Below are positions 1 through 10,102 of a stretch of DNA of 64,000 bases, piece by piece. Where the stretch lies: positions 823,501 through 887,500 of the forward strand of contig NZ_RCIO01000002.1 in the NCBI RefSeq assembly GCF_004000235.1. The letters run 5' to 3'. The notes under the pieces are model-generated. The model saw only the letters and a list, made by a program, of their open reading frames with translations. It searched no databases and was not told the origin of the DNA. The DNA is from Mesorhizobium sp. Z1-4. Lineage in GTDB: Bacteria; Pseudomonadota; Alphaproteobacteria; Rhizobiales; Rhizobiaceae. The first letter of the stretch is position 1. The number at the start of each line of letters is the position of its first letter. Made by a program: the position numbers and the translations under genes.

Positions 1-79
1 CATATATGCGCCGTGCATGCGCTTCGCTTCCGCAGTGCCGGACGTGTTCGCCAGCGCAGAACCCTTGAAAGGAATTGAC

Positions 80-1054
80 ATGTCGAGCCGTCACGCGCCC
101 GTTCTGATCATTGGCTCCGGGCCCGCCGGATACACGGCGGCGATTTATGCCGCACGCGCGCTGCTGAAGCCGCTTCTCGTCGCCGGCCTGGAGCAGGGCG
201 GCCAGCTCACCATCACCACCGATGTGGAGAACTACCCGGGTTTTGCCGATCCCGTTCAGGGCCCCTGGCTGATGGAACAGATGCTGAAGCAGGCCGAAAA
301 TGTCGGCGCCGAGATCGCCAATGACGTCATCGTCGAGGTCGATCTTTCGGTGCGGCCGTTTCGTGCGCGCGGCGATTCGGGCACCGAATACACAGGCGAC
401 GCACTGATCATCGCAACCGGCGCGAAGGCGAAGTGGCTCGGCCTGCCGTCGGAGCAGAAATTCATGGGCTTCGGCGTCTCCGCCTGTGCCACATGCGACG
501 GCTTCTTCTACCGCGACAAGGACGTCGTTGTGGTCGGCGGCGGCAATACCGCGGTCGAGGAAGCGCTCTACCTCTCCAATCTTGCCAGCCATGTGACGCT
601 GGTCCACCGGCGCGACGAGTTGCGCGCGGAGCGCATTCTTCAAGAACGCCTTTTCGCCAAGAAAAACGTCACCGTTGTCTGGGACAGCGTCGTTGACGAG
701 ATTAAGGGCGAAGCCGGCAAGCCGCCGCTGCCTGCGTCGGTCAATGGTGTCGTGCTGAAGAACGTGAAAACAGGTACGACGACGGAGATGCCGGTACATG
801 GCGTCTTCGTGGCGATCGGCCACGCGCCCGCGGTCGAACTTTTCAAAGACAAGCTGAAGCACAAGCCGAACGGTTATCTCTGGACCGATCCCGGTTCGAC
901 GCGGACGGATGTGCCAGGCGTGTTTGCAGCCGGCGACGTGACCGACGATATCTTTCGCCAGGCAGTCACCGCGGCCGGTCTTGGCTGCATGGCGGCGCTG
1001 GAGGCGGAGCGTTACCTCGCCGAGCAGGGAGCGCACAGGGAAGCCGCCGAATAG
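80..1054 (+). CDS. trxB: Thioredoxin-disulfide reductase (TrxB)
   Basis: This cytoplasmic FAD enzyme reduces thioredoxin with NADPH. The 324-residue protein has the usual length for low-molecular-weight TrxB. It shows the N-terminal FAD motif GSGPAG (about residues 12-17), the redox motif CATC (Cys136 and Cys139), the NADPH-binding GGGNTA and a C-terminal GDV segment that contacts FAD. I chose the ATG at 80 because GAAAGGAA lies just upstream and homology starts there; an in-frame ATG at 17 would add 21 unconserved residues. It is followed 30 bases later by the LysR gene lsrB, an order typical of rhizobia, and the two may be cotranscribed. Confidence 0.97.
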   Translation: MSSRHAPVLIIGSGPAGYTAAIYAARALLKPLLVAGLEQGGQLTITTDVENYPGFADPVQGPWLMEQMLKQAENVGAEIANDVIVEVDLSVRPFRARGDSGTEYTGDALIIATGAKAKWLGLPSEQKFMGFGVSACATCDGFFYRDKDVVVVGGGNTAVEEALYLSNLASHVTLVHRRDELRAERILQERLFAKKNVTVVWDSVVDEIKGEAGKPPLPASVNGVVLKNVKTGTTTEMPVHGVFVAIGHAPAVELFKDKLKHKPNGYLWTDPGSTRTDVPGVFAAGDVTDDIFRQAVTAAGLGCMAALEAERYLAEQGAHREAAE

Positions 1055-1084
1055 GCACAGGCTACGAATACGGGGGCAAAGACG

Positions 1085-1981
1085 ATGGCGGTTGACTGGG
1101 ACAAGCTGCGGGTTTTCCACGCGGCGGCCGAGGCCGGCTCGTTTACCCATGCGGCCGAGACCCTTCACTTGTCGCAATCGGCAATTTCGCGCCAGGTAAG
1201 CGCGCTTGAGCAGGAAGTGGGCGTACCGCTGTTCCACCGCCATGCGCGCGGCCTGGTGCTGACCGAGCAGGGCGACCTGCTTTACCGCACTGCGCATGAA
1301 GTGCTGATGAAGCTCGAAAACGTCACGCTGCGGCTGACGGAAACAAAGGACCTGCCGTCCGGCGTGCTCAGGGTCAGCACAACGGTCGGCCTCGGTTCCG
1401 GCTGGCTAACCGAACGGATTCCGGAGTTTCTCGATCTGTATCCGGAGATCGACCTGCATCTCATTCTTGCAAACGAGGAACTCGACCTGACCATGCGTCA
1501 GGCCGATTGCGCCATCCGCCTGCGCCAGCCGCAGCAGCCGGATCTGATCCAGCGCCGGCTTTTCACGGTGCACTTCCACCTCTACGCCTCGCCCGCTTAT
1601 GTGAACAAGCATGGCAAGCCGAATTCGATCCAGGAACTCGACCGGCACCGCATTGTCACCTTCGGCGAACAGGTGCCGCAGCATCTATCGGATATGAACT
1701 GGCTGGAAACGGCTGGCAGGACCGATGGCGCCAAGCGGGCGTCTTCCCTGCAGATCAACAATATACTGTCGATAAAGCTCGCGGTGCAGCGGGGTGCGGG
1801 CATTGCGATGCTGCCCGACTATATGGTCGACAAGAACTCCGGCCTCGTGCAGCTGCTGCCCGAAACCGAGGTGCCTTCGTTCGATACCTACTTCTGTTAT
1901 CCCGACGCTATGAAGGGGCAGGCGCGGCTCCACGTGTTTCGCGATTTCCTGATTTCAAAGGCCAGAAGCTGGTCATTTTAG
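1085..1981 (+). CDS. lsrB: LysR-family regulator, LsrB/VtlR type
   Basis: The 298-residue protein has an N-terminal winged HTH (about residues 4-63, with AAETLHLSQSAISRQVSALE) and a C-terminal LysR substrate-binding domain. The whole sequence resembles the LsrB/VtlR regulators of rhizobia, Agrobacterium and Brucella. In those genera the regulator sits next to trxB and controls redox genes or the AbcR small RNAs. Both neighbours are present here: trxB upstream and an AbcR-like sRNA downstream. VtlR is the Brucella/Agrobacterium name for the same family. The family assignment is strong; control of the adjacent sRNA is inferred from family knowledge and position. Confidence 0.93.
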   Translation: MAVDWDKLRVFHAAAEAGSFTHAAETLHLSQSAISRQVSALEQEVGVPLFHRHARGLVLTEQGDLLYRTAHEVLMKLENVTLRLTETKDLPSGVLRVSTTVGLGSGWLTERIPEFLDLYPEIDLHLILANEELDLTMRQADCAIRLRQPQQPDLIQRRLFTVHFHLYASPAYVNKHGKPNSIQELDRHRIVTFGEQVPQHLSDMNWLETAGRTDGAKRASSLQINNILSIKLAVQRGAGIAMLPDYMVDKNSGLVQLLPETEVPSFDTYFCYPDAMKGQARLHVFRDFLISKARSWSF

Positions 1982-1987
1982 GCGCAC

Positions 1988-2027
1988 ATCAGCCTGCTTG
2001 CTGATTTCCCACTGCATTTCGGCAGTG
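1988..2027 (+). terminator. Tandem small inverted repeats after lsrB
   Basis: Two short perfect hairpins lie directly after the lsrB stop. The first is ATCAGC/GCTGAT (1988-1993 with 2000-2005); the second is CACTGC/GCAGTG (2010-2015 with 2022-2027). Neither is followed by a clear T-run, so intrinsic termination is only a suggestion. They could instead stabilise the 3' end of the trxB-lsrB transcript. Confidence 0.35.
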
Positions 2028-2079
2028 CAATTATCGCAAAAAAATCGTGCAAGTGACTGATTTTCAACCGTGAATGATA

Positions 2080-2099
2080 CCCATGCAATTCTGCATGGG
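2080..2099. promoter_or_regulatory. Perfect 8-bp-arm palindrome upstream of the sRNA
   Basis: CCCATGCA and TGCATGGG form a perfect inverted repeat with a 4-base spacer. It lies between lsrB and the putative sRNA promoter, about 20 bases before the -35. It has the dyad form of a LysR-type site, and the adjacent LsrB/VtlR protein is the obvious candidate binder. It could also be an RNA hairpin at the end of the lsrB message. The symmetry is seen; the function is inferred. Confidence 0.45.
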
Positions 2100-2118
2100 T
2101 GCATTGCAAAATGGGATG

Positions 2119-2148
2119 CTTGTTATTTAGGCTGCAAATGCACATATC
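2119..2148 (+). promoter_or_regulatory. Putative promoter of the AbcR-like sRNA
   Basis: CTTGTT (2119-2124) and CATATC (2143-2148) are separated by 18 bases. They resemble the alphaproteobacterial CTTGAC / CTATAT type of promoter. The predicted start, near 2155, fits an RNA of about 113 nt ending at the strong terminator at 2267. Confidence 0.45.
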
Positions 2149-2154
2149 TCAATC

Positions 2155-2267
2155 ACTCGCGAATGCATTCCTCCTCCCATTGGCATTCGTTGAGTGTTCC
2201 CCTCTGGAGGTTTTGCCTAACGGCACTCCAACGACTCGCCGGATCATTTGATCCGGCGCTTTTTTTT
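2155..2267 (+). ncRNA. abcR: AbcR/alpha-r15-like trans-acting small RNA
   Basis: This intergenic segment has the hallmarks of the alpha-r15 (AbcR) family. It is about 110 nt long, has C-rich anti-Shine-Dalgarno segments (TTCCTCCC near 2167 and TTCCCCTC near 2198) suited to pairing with ribosome binding sites, and ends in a strong Rho-independent terminator. In rhizobia, tandem AbcR RNAs lie next to lsrB, as here. They act with Hfq to silence many ABC-transporter mRNAs. Only one copy is seen here. The exact 5' end is inferred from the promoter-like boxes. No ORF is supported in the interval. Confidence 0.78.
2237..2267 (+). terminator. Rho-independent terminator of the AbcR-like sRNA
   Basis: A perfect 9-bp stem (CGCCGGATC at 2237-2245 with GATCCGGCG at 2250-2258) closes an ATTT loop. 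It is followed by C and eight T residues (2260-2267). This is the strongest intrinsic terminator in the window. Confidence 0.9.
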
Positions 2268-2304
2268 GTAGCAACGAAAATCGGACAGAGCGTCGACCGG
2301 CGGG

Positions 2305-4353
2305 TCAGGCTGCCTTGCCCTGTGCGTCGAGCACCATGTCGGCCGCGCGCCCGGTCAGCTCGGCCATGTGATCGAATGTCGCCTTGTAAGAGGCAACGCC
2401 GGCCGTTGCGGACCGTAGCTCGATGATAAGGTTGCTCGTTTCGGCCTGCGGCATCAGCGCTTCCACAACGTCCCATCCGTCCCATCCCTCGCGGGCGTCG
2501 AAGCCCAGAATCTGGCCGCGGTGCTGCGGTACAAGTGCAGTCACCCGGGCGGTGGCGTCCGATGTCGTAAAGATCTCCAGCTTGTAGATGGGTTCGAGCA
2601 GTACCGGCGAGCAGGCGGCCATACCTTCGCGCATCGCCAGCTTGGCCGCCTGCTGGAAGGCCATGTCGGAAGAATCGACCGAGTGGTACGAGCCGTCCGA
2701 CAGATTGACGGCGATGTCCACCACCGGAAAGCCGAGCGGCCCGGTCTTCAGGTAATCCCGAATGCCGGTCTCGACCGAGGGGATGTACTGCTTGGGGACC
2801 ACGCCGCCGGTGATCGTGTCGGTGAACTCGAAGCCCGAGCCGCGCGGCAGCGGCTTGATGTCGATCACCACGTCGCCGAATTGGCCGTGGCCGCCGGACT
2901 GCTTCTTGTGCCGACCGCGTTGCGTCGTGCCCTTGCGGATCGTTTCGCGGTAGGGGATCGACGGTGGGTAGGACTGCACCGGTATCTGGTATTTGCCCTC
3001 CAGTTTCTCGACCGCGACCCGCAGATGCATTTCGCCGTGGCCGGAGAGGATCGTTTCCCCGCTTTCCTGATTGTGTTCCACGGACAGCGACGGGTCTTCT
3101 TCATTGAGCTTGTGCAGAGCTGCAGAAAGTTTGACTTCGTCCTTGCGTTCGCGCGGACGCAGCGCGATGGCGAACACAGGCGCGGGCGCCGCGATGTCCA
3201 CGAAACCCGATTGCGCGTTCTTGTCGGCGAAAAGCGTTTCGCCCGTCGCCGCATCGTCGAGCTTTCCCAGCGCGACCGTATCGCCTTCGGCGGCGGAAGA
3301 CTGCTTGTTCTGATCCTTGCCGAGCATGCGGTAAATTCCGGAAACCTTGACCGTCTGGCCTGACGATGTCGTGAGCTCGGAGCCATCCGCAATGGTGCCG
3401 GAAAGAATGCGCGCGATCGAGAGCTTGCCGCCGTGAGGTGTGTGGAAGGATTTTACGATCTGCGCCGCAGGTCTGCTGCCCTCGGCGCCGAGCCTTTCGC
3501 GGGTTGCCGCAACGTCGGGCGCGTCGTGGCGCAGCGCCTTGAGAAGACGCAGCACGCCATTGCCCTTTTCGGCAGAGCCGATGAGCACCGGCACAACCGC
3601 GCCTTCGCGCAAATCGGCAGCCAGATCGTCGAACACGGCATCGCGCGGCGGCTCGATATCCTCAAGCAGCTGTTCCATCAGCTCGTCGTCGTGGTCGGCG
3701 AGCTTTTCGAGCATCGAGAAACGGGCTTCGATCTCGCGCGCCTTGTCGTCGTCGGGGATCGGCTGGATTTCGCTCTCGGCATGCTCGCGGTAGATGTAAG
3801 CGCGCTCCAGCGCCAGATCGATCGAGCCAACGATAATGCCGTCCTTGCGCAGTGCGATCTGGCGCAGAAGCAGCGGTTTGGCGCTGGCGGGCTGAAGCAG
3901 TTTCAGCGTATCGCGAATGCTTGCCTCGCTCCTGTCGATCTTGTTGAGAAAAAGCATGCAGGGAACGCCCAGCGCGTCGAGCTGGCGCAGAACGAGCTGA
4001 AGTGCCGGCACCTTCTTTTCGTCCGCTTCGGCCACCACCACTGCCACGTCGGCCGCCGCGAGAACCGGTTCTGCCTCGAAGGCGAACTCGACGGATCCCG
4101 GGCAATCGATGAAGGTCATCGTCTCGCCCATGAATTCGGTCGTTGCGACGGTCGCTTCCACACTCATCGCGTGGCTGCGGGCCTCCGCTGAGGCATCACC
4201 CACGGTCTGGCCGGATGTGACAGCGTTTTGTTTGGGGATCGCGCCGGTGCGCGCAACAACTGCTTCGAGAAGTGTGGTCTTGCCGCTTGCGAAGGGACCG
4301 ACAATGGCTATGCACTTCGGTCCCGTGCGTCTTTCTCCTGCGCGTTTTCCCAT
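2305..4353 (-). CDS. Elongation factor G-like translational GTPase
   Basis: The protein (682 residues from this start) has the EF-G domain order: an N-terminal GTPase domain, then domains II, III, IV and V. The P-loop is GPFASGKT, the switch II motif reads DCPG rather than the usual DTPG, and NKID is present. Domain IV carries GGHGQFGD and domain V covers the last 90 residues. It is not the str-operon fusA: the N-terminus is divergent, and this family is annotated in many alphaproteobacteria as a second, FusA-like EF-G. I chose the ATG at 4353 because GGGAGAGG lies 6 bases upstream; an ATG 18 bases earlier lacks that support. Its cellular role is not established. Confidence 0.85.
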   Translation of the reverse strand: MGKRAGERRTGPKCIAIVGPFASGKTTLLEAVVARTGAIPKQNAVTSGQTVGDASAEARSHAMSVEATVATTEFMGETMTFIDCPGSVEFAFEAEPVLAAADVAVVVAEADEKKVPALQLVLRQLDALGVPCMLFLNKIDRSEASIRDTLKLLQPASAKPLLLRQIALRKDGIIVGSIDLALERAYIYREHAESEIQPIPDDDKAREIEARFSMLEKLADHDDELMEQLLEDIEPPRDAVFDDLAADLREGAVVPVLIGSAEKGNGVLRLLKALRHDAPDVAATRERLGAEGSRPAAQIVKSFHTPHGGKLSIARILSGTIADGSELTTSSGQTVKVSGIYRMLGKDQNKQSSAAEGDTVALGKLDDAATGETLFADKNAQSGFVDIAAPAPVFAIALRPRERKDEVKLSAALHKLNEEDPSLSVEHNQESGETILSGHGEMHLRVAVEKLEGKYQIPVQSYPPSIPYRETIRKGTTQRGRHKKQSGGHGQFGDVVIDIKPLPRGSGFEFTDTITGGVVPKQYIPSVETGIRDYLKTGPLGFPVVDIAVNLSDGSYHSVDSSDMAFQQAAKLAMREGMAACSPVLLEPIYKLEIFTTSDATARVTALVPQHRGQILGFDAREGWDGWDVVEALMPQAETSNLIIELRSATAGVASYKATFDHMAELTGRAADMVLDAQGKAA

Positions 4354-4487
4354 GACTGGCCTCTCCCTCATGCGTTTCGCGATGAGCGGCGGCCGGCCTG
4401 CGGCCGTCGCATGGCCGCGACGGCTCTTGAGGCCGCTCGTAGGCCATGAGCGGCATCGTCACACGGGTTTTGGATTTCGGCAAGAGC

Positions 4488-4517
4488 CGGCAGGCGCCGA
4501 CGGGGCGCCGCCTGCCG
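4488..4517 (-). terminator. Hairpin downstream of aatA
   Basis: A perfect 9-bp GC-rich stem (CGGCAGGCG with CGCCTGCCG) with a 12-base loop lies 6 bases after the aatA stop on the minus strand. No strong T-run follows, so it is a stem-loop with possible terminator activity. Confidence 0.4.
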
Positions 4518-4522
4518 TCAGT

Positions 4523-6836
<2,314 letters not shown>

Positions 6837-6840
6837 ACCG

Positions 6841-7677
6841 ATGGCAACAGAACGGATATCGTCCCTCATCGAAGTCGATGCGCTGGGTGTCTACACGGCG
6901 CGGCTCGGGACGCTGTCGGTCAAAGCCTATTTCAGGCCGGTATTTCAGGTCGATGGCGCCGAGTTGCGCATGGCGGCGCTTATGGGCGAGGCTCGTGTTC
7001 AGCTCGGCCGGGGTTGCAGCAACGCCGCGGCCTTTCATGACGATGTGCGCGAAATCGGCAAGGCGGCGGGGATAGGGCGGGCGCTTGTGGCGCTCAATCG
7101 GGGCAATACGGGCGTCGGCGGCCTGGCCCTGATTGTACCGGCGGGCAGTCAGGACGAGATCGAGGACGGCCTTCTGGCTCACGCACTTCGCGCCAGGGAC
7201 GAGTTGGCGTTGTTCAACGAATTCGAACCTGCCAGACCGATTTGCGAACTGCCGTCGCCAGAGATCGCCGATCTTGCGGATATCGGCCGTTATGCCGCCG
7301 CATGCCGGCGTCTTGGCGCCGGCGTTTCGCTTGGCCGGTTCAACGGTTCTCCGGCGGCGATTGAAGCCGTGCGTGCAGTGTGTCCGGAAATCGTCTCACT
7401 GGATATGAGCTGGTTCAACAGGGTCACTGCTTCCGGGCAGGCCAGCAAGCTCCTCAAGCCCCTGTTTCGCAGCTTGCGTGCCGCCGGCGCGCGTGTCCAT
7501 GCGGGCGGGCTCACCAGCAGCGCTCAGGTTGCGGCTGCCTGCGATGCCGGTGCGGACCTCTATTGCGGCCGGGTGCTGGCGACCTCATTGCCAGCGGGTG
7601 CGTTCCTGAAGCCGTCATCGGTGCCGTTGTCGGCGCATACCGGCGGCCGGCATAACGTGGTGCAGCTCTTCGCGTAA
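6841..7677 (+). CDS. Degenerate EAL-fold protein, paralogue of the preceding gene
   Basis: This 278-residue protein aligns in outline with the EAL protein immediately upstream. FRPVFQVDGAELRMAALMGEAR matches the start of the EAL domain, and the sequence continues to CGRVLA, the position of QGFVLA. Each catalytic motif is lost: MGEA replaces EGLL, LGRFNG replaces DDYG, SLDMSW replaces KFDAHF, AGGLT replaces EGIEE, and the glutamine is gone. It cannot be an active phosphodiesterase and may bind ligand or its neighbour. The ATG at 6841 lies 4 bases after the upstream stop. Family databases may not call a domain here; the relationship is my inference from motif order. Confidence 0.72.
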   Translation: MATERISSLIEVDALGVYTARLGTLSVKAYFRPVFQVDGAELRMAALMGEARVQLGRGCSNAAAFHDDVREIGKAAGIGRALVALNRGNTGVGGLALIVPAGSQDEIEDGLLAHALRARDELALFNEFEPARPICELPSPEIADLADIGRYAAACRRLGAGVSLGRFNGSPAAIEAVRAVCPEIVSLDMSWFNRVTASGQASKLLKPLFRSLRAAGARVHAGGLTSSAQVAAACDAGADLYCGRVLATSLPAGAFLKPSSVPLSAHTGGRHNVVQLFA

Positions 7678-7793
7678 GGGCAAGGCGCTGCCGGCGCGTG
7701 ACACTTCCACGACGATTCCAGGCCCAATCCGTGGACCGTTACAAATCTGAAATCTGACGGTCATTGCGGCGTTACATGGCGGTGTTCAAAGGC

Positions 7794-7813
7794 GTCACCT
7801 TCAACCAGGTGAC
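7794..7813 (+). promoter_or_regulatory. Leader hairpin directly before the ugpB ribosome site
   Basis: GTCACCT (7794-7800) and AGGTGAC (7807-7813) form a perfect 7-bp stem with a 6-base loop. The stem ends a few bases before the AAGGAG that precedes the ugpB start. It could be an operator or a leader structure that affects translation. The inverted repeat is clear; the role is unknown. Confidence 0.4.
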
Positions 7814-7828
7814 ACCAAGGAGCGTCCC

Positions 7829-9139
7829 ATGAAACTGCGTCTTCTTCTTGCGGCGACTACCGCCGCGTTCGTTGGCTATTCGGCCAGCGCATCCGCTGAA
7901 ACCAAAATCCAGTGGTGGCATGCAATGGGCGGCCAGCTCGGCGAAACCGTCAATCAGATCGCCGCTGACTTCAATGCATCGCAGAACGAAGTCGAGATCA
8001 CACCGGTTTACAAGGGAACCTATGAGGAGACCCTGACTGCCGGTATCGCCGCGTTCCGCGCAGGCGGCCAGCCGAACATCCTGCAGGTCTTCGATGCCGG
8101 CGCCGCAACGGTGATCGGCGCCAAAGGCGCGGTGCTTCCGGTTCAGGACCTCCTCGAAGGCGCCGGTGCAGACTTCAACATCGAAGACTACATTTCGGGC
8201 GTCCGCTATTTCTATGCCGACAGCGCCGGCAAGATGATCGGCATGCCGTTCAATTCGTCCGCGCCGATCATGTATTACAATACCGAGGCGCTGGAAAAGG
8301 CCGGTGTCGAAGCACCGACGACCTGGGAAGAGTTCGAGGCGATTGCGCCGAAGCTCAAGGAAGCCGGTTACATCGCGCTGGTTCAGTCGCATCTGCCGTG
8401 GGAGTTCACCGAGAACTTCCTGTCGCGCAACAATCTCCAGTTCGCGACCAACAACAACGGTTATGACGGTGCGGTCGACACCAAGCTGCTCGTGAATGCC
8501 GAGCCGCTGAAGATGATGTTCACCAAGCTCTCCGACTGGAAGAAGGAAGGCTTCTTCGAGTGGTACGGCACCGGCTGGGGCGACAACCAGACCCCGTTCG
8601 AGCAAGGCAAGGTTGCGTTGTGGGTCGGTTCGTCCGGTTCCTTCGGCGGTTTGCAGAAATCGGCCACGATGCCGTTCGGTGCGGTGCCGCTGCCGTGCTG
8701 GGCATCGATCGTGGGCGAGGGCGGTTGCTACCAGTCCTTCATCGGCGGTGCGGCGCTGTTCGCGATGTCGGGCAAGTCGGACGAAGAAAACGCGGCGACG
8801 GCGAAATTCTTCGAATACATGACCTCTCCGGAAGTGCAGCTGATGTGGCACAAGGAGACCGGTTATGTGCCGATCACCAACGCCGCCTATGAGGCGGCCA
8901 AGTCGGAGGGCTATTACGACGAGACCCCGCAGGCCGAGGTCGGCATCGAGCAGCTCAACATGAAGGCCGGCGAGTGGACCCGCGGCTACCGCATGGGCTT
9001 CTACGTCCAGATCCGTGACATCATGAACCGCGAATACGGCAAGCTCTTCACCGGCGAAACCACCGTCGATGCGGCGTTCGAGGCGATCGAGAGCGAAGGC
9101 AACCAGCTTCTCGAGCGTTTCGCCAAGACCGGTTCCTGA
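7829..9139 (+). CDS. ugpB: sn-Glycerol-3-phosphate ABC transporter, periplasmic binding protein UgpB
   Basis: The 436-residue precursor has a Sec signal peptide ending at ASA about residue 23, followed by a family 1 extracellular solute-binding fold. It closely resembles UgpB throughout, including IQWWHAMGG at the mature N-terminus and YGTGWGDNQTPFEQGKVALWVGSSGS in the ligand cleft. It delivers glycerol-3-phosphate (and glycerophosphodiesters in some bacteria) to the UgpAE permease. It is the first gene of a four-gene operon. The upstream region contains CGGTCAT near 7758, a weak half-site for a Pho box; phosphate control is known for ugp operons but is not convincing from this sequence. Confidence 0.95.
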   Translation: MKLRLLLAATTAAFVGYSASASAETKIQWWHAMGGQLGETVNQIAADFNASQNEVEITPVYKGTYEETLTAGIAAFRAGGQPNILQVFDAGAATVIGAKGAVLPVQDLLEGAGADFNIEDYISGVRYFYADSAGKMIGMPFNSSAPIMYYNTEALEKAGVEAPTTWEEFEAIAPKLKEAGYIALVQSHLPWEFTENFLSRNNLQFATNNNGYDGAVDTKLLVNAEPLKMMFTKLSDWKKEGFFEWYGTGWGDNQTPFEQGKVALWVGSSGSFGGLQKSATMPFGAVPLPCWASIVGEGGCYQSFIGGAALFAMSGKSDEENAATAKFFEYMTSPEVQLMWHKETGYVPITNAAYEAAKSEGYYDETPQAEVGIEQLNMKAGEWTRGYRMGFYVQIRDIMNREYGKLFTGETTVDAAFEAIESEGNQLLERFAKTGS

Positions 9140-9210
9140 TCGCTACCGAAACCGAAACGGCGCGCGTCCCGTCCGGGGCGCGAGCCCCTTTTTCCGGCGG
9201 GGAAACTTCG

Positions 9211-10092
9211 ATGAACAAGGTCAGGTTCGGACACTCGGTCATCCCGTATCTGTTTCTGCTGCCGCAGATCCTGATTGTCGCGGTGTTCTTCTATCTGCCG
9301 GCGGGCGAGGCCGTCCGTTCGTCCTTTTATCTGGAGGACCCGTTCGGCTTCGGGTCGACCTTTGTCGGGCTCGACAACTACCGCGATGTGCTGAGCAATG
9401 CCGAATACCGGCGTGTTGCGATATTCACGGTCTGGTTCACGGTGCTTGTCGCGTTCTTCGCACTGGCGATCGCGCTGGTGCTGGCCGTGAAAGCCGATGC
9501 GGTATTGCGCGGCGCAAAGAGCTACCGCACGCTTCTGATGTGGGTTTATGCGATCGCGCCACCGGTCGCCGGGCTGCTCGGCATCATGCTGTTCGACCAG
9601 CATGTCGGACCGATCGTGAAAATGGCTTCGTGGTTCGGCTGGAACCTGCGGGTCGGGGTCAACTACCACGACACCGCGTTTGCGATGATCGTCACAGCGG
9701 TCTGGCTGCAGATCGCCGTCAATTTCATCTTCTTCCTTTCGGGGCTGCAGTCGATCCCGCGCTCGGTGCGCGAAGCAGCCCGGATCGACTGCCGGTCCGG
9801 CTTCCGCCGGTTCTGGACGGTCACCTTCCCGCTGCTCACGCCAACGGCGTTCTTCCTGGTCGTGATCAACATCACATATGCGCTGTTCGACACGTTCGGC
9901 CTCATCGACCTGATGACCAAGAACGAGCCCGGCAACAACCCGGTGACGCTTGTCTACAAGGTCTTCCTCGACGGGTTCCGCGGCAACGATCTGGGCGGCT
10001 CATCGGCGCAATCCGTCATCCTGATGGCCGTCGTTTTTGTGCTCACCATCGTTCAGTTCCGCTTCATCGAACGGCGGGTTCATTATTCATGA
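9211..10092 (+). CDS. ugpA: Glycerol-3-phosphate ABC transporter permease UgpA
   Basis: This 293-residue inner-membrane permease has six predicted hydrophobic segments. The binding-protein-dependent transport signature lies in the cytoplasmic loop near residues 188-205 (EAARIDCRSGFRRFWTVTFP), where the ATPase docks. The gene lies 71 bases after ugpB and 10 bases before ugpE. GGGGAAAC precedes the ATG. Length and order match UgpA. Confidence 0.95.
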   Translation: MNKVRFGHSVIPYLFLLPQILIVAVFFYLPAGEAVRSSFYLEDPFGFGSTFVGLDNYRDVLSNAEYRRVAIFTVWFTVLVAFFALAIALVLAVKADAVLRGAKSYRTLLMWVYAIAPPVAGLLGIMLFDQHVGPIVKMASWFGWNLRVGVNYHDTAFAMIVTAVWLQIAVNFIFFLSGLQSIPRSVREAARIDCRSGFRRFWTVTFPLLTPTAFFLVVINITYALFDTFGLIDLMTKNEPGNNPVTLVYKVFLDGFRGNDLGGSSAQSVILMAVVFVLTIVQFRFIERRVHYS

Positions 10093-10102
10093 GGACGCTC
10101 GC

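Noticed and set aside
1-79. Promoter or partial gene before trxB
   Set aside because: No clear boxes and no conserved frame; the in-frame extension of trxB to base 17 is not conserved.
7740-7785. Pho box upstream of ugpB
   Set aside because: CGGTCAT is present once, and the expected second half-site at the right spacing is poor (GTTACAT), so it does not support a call.
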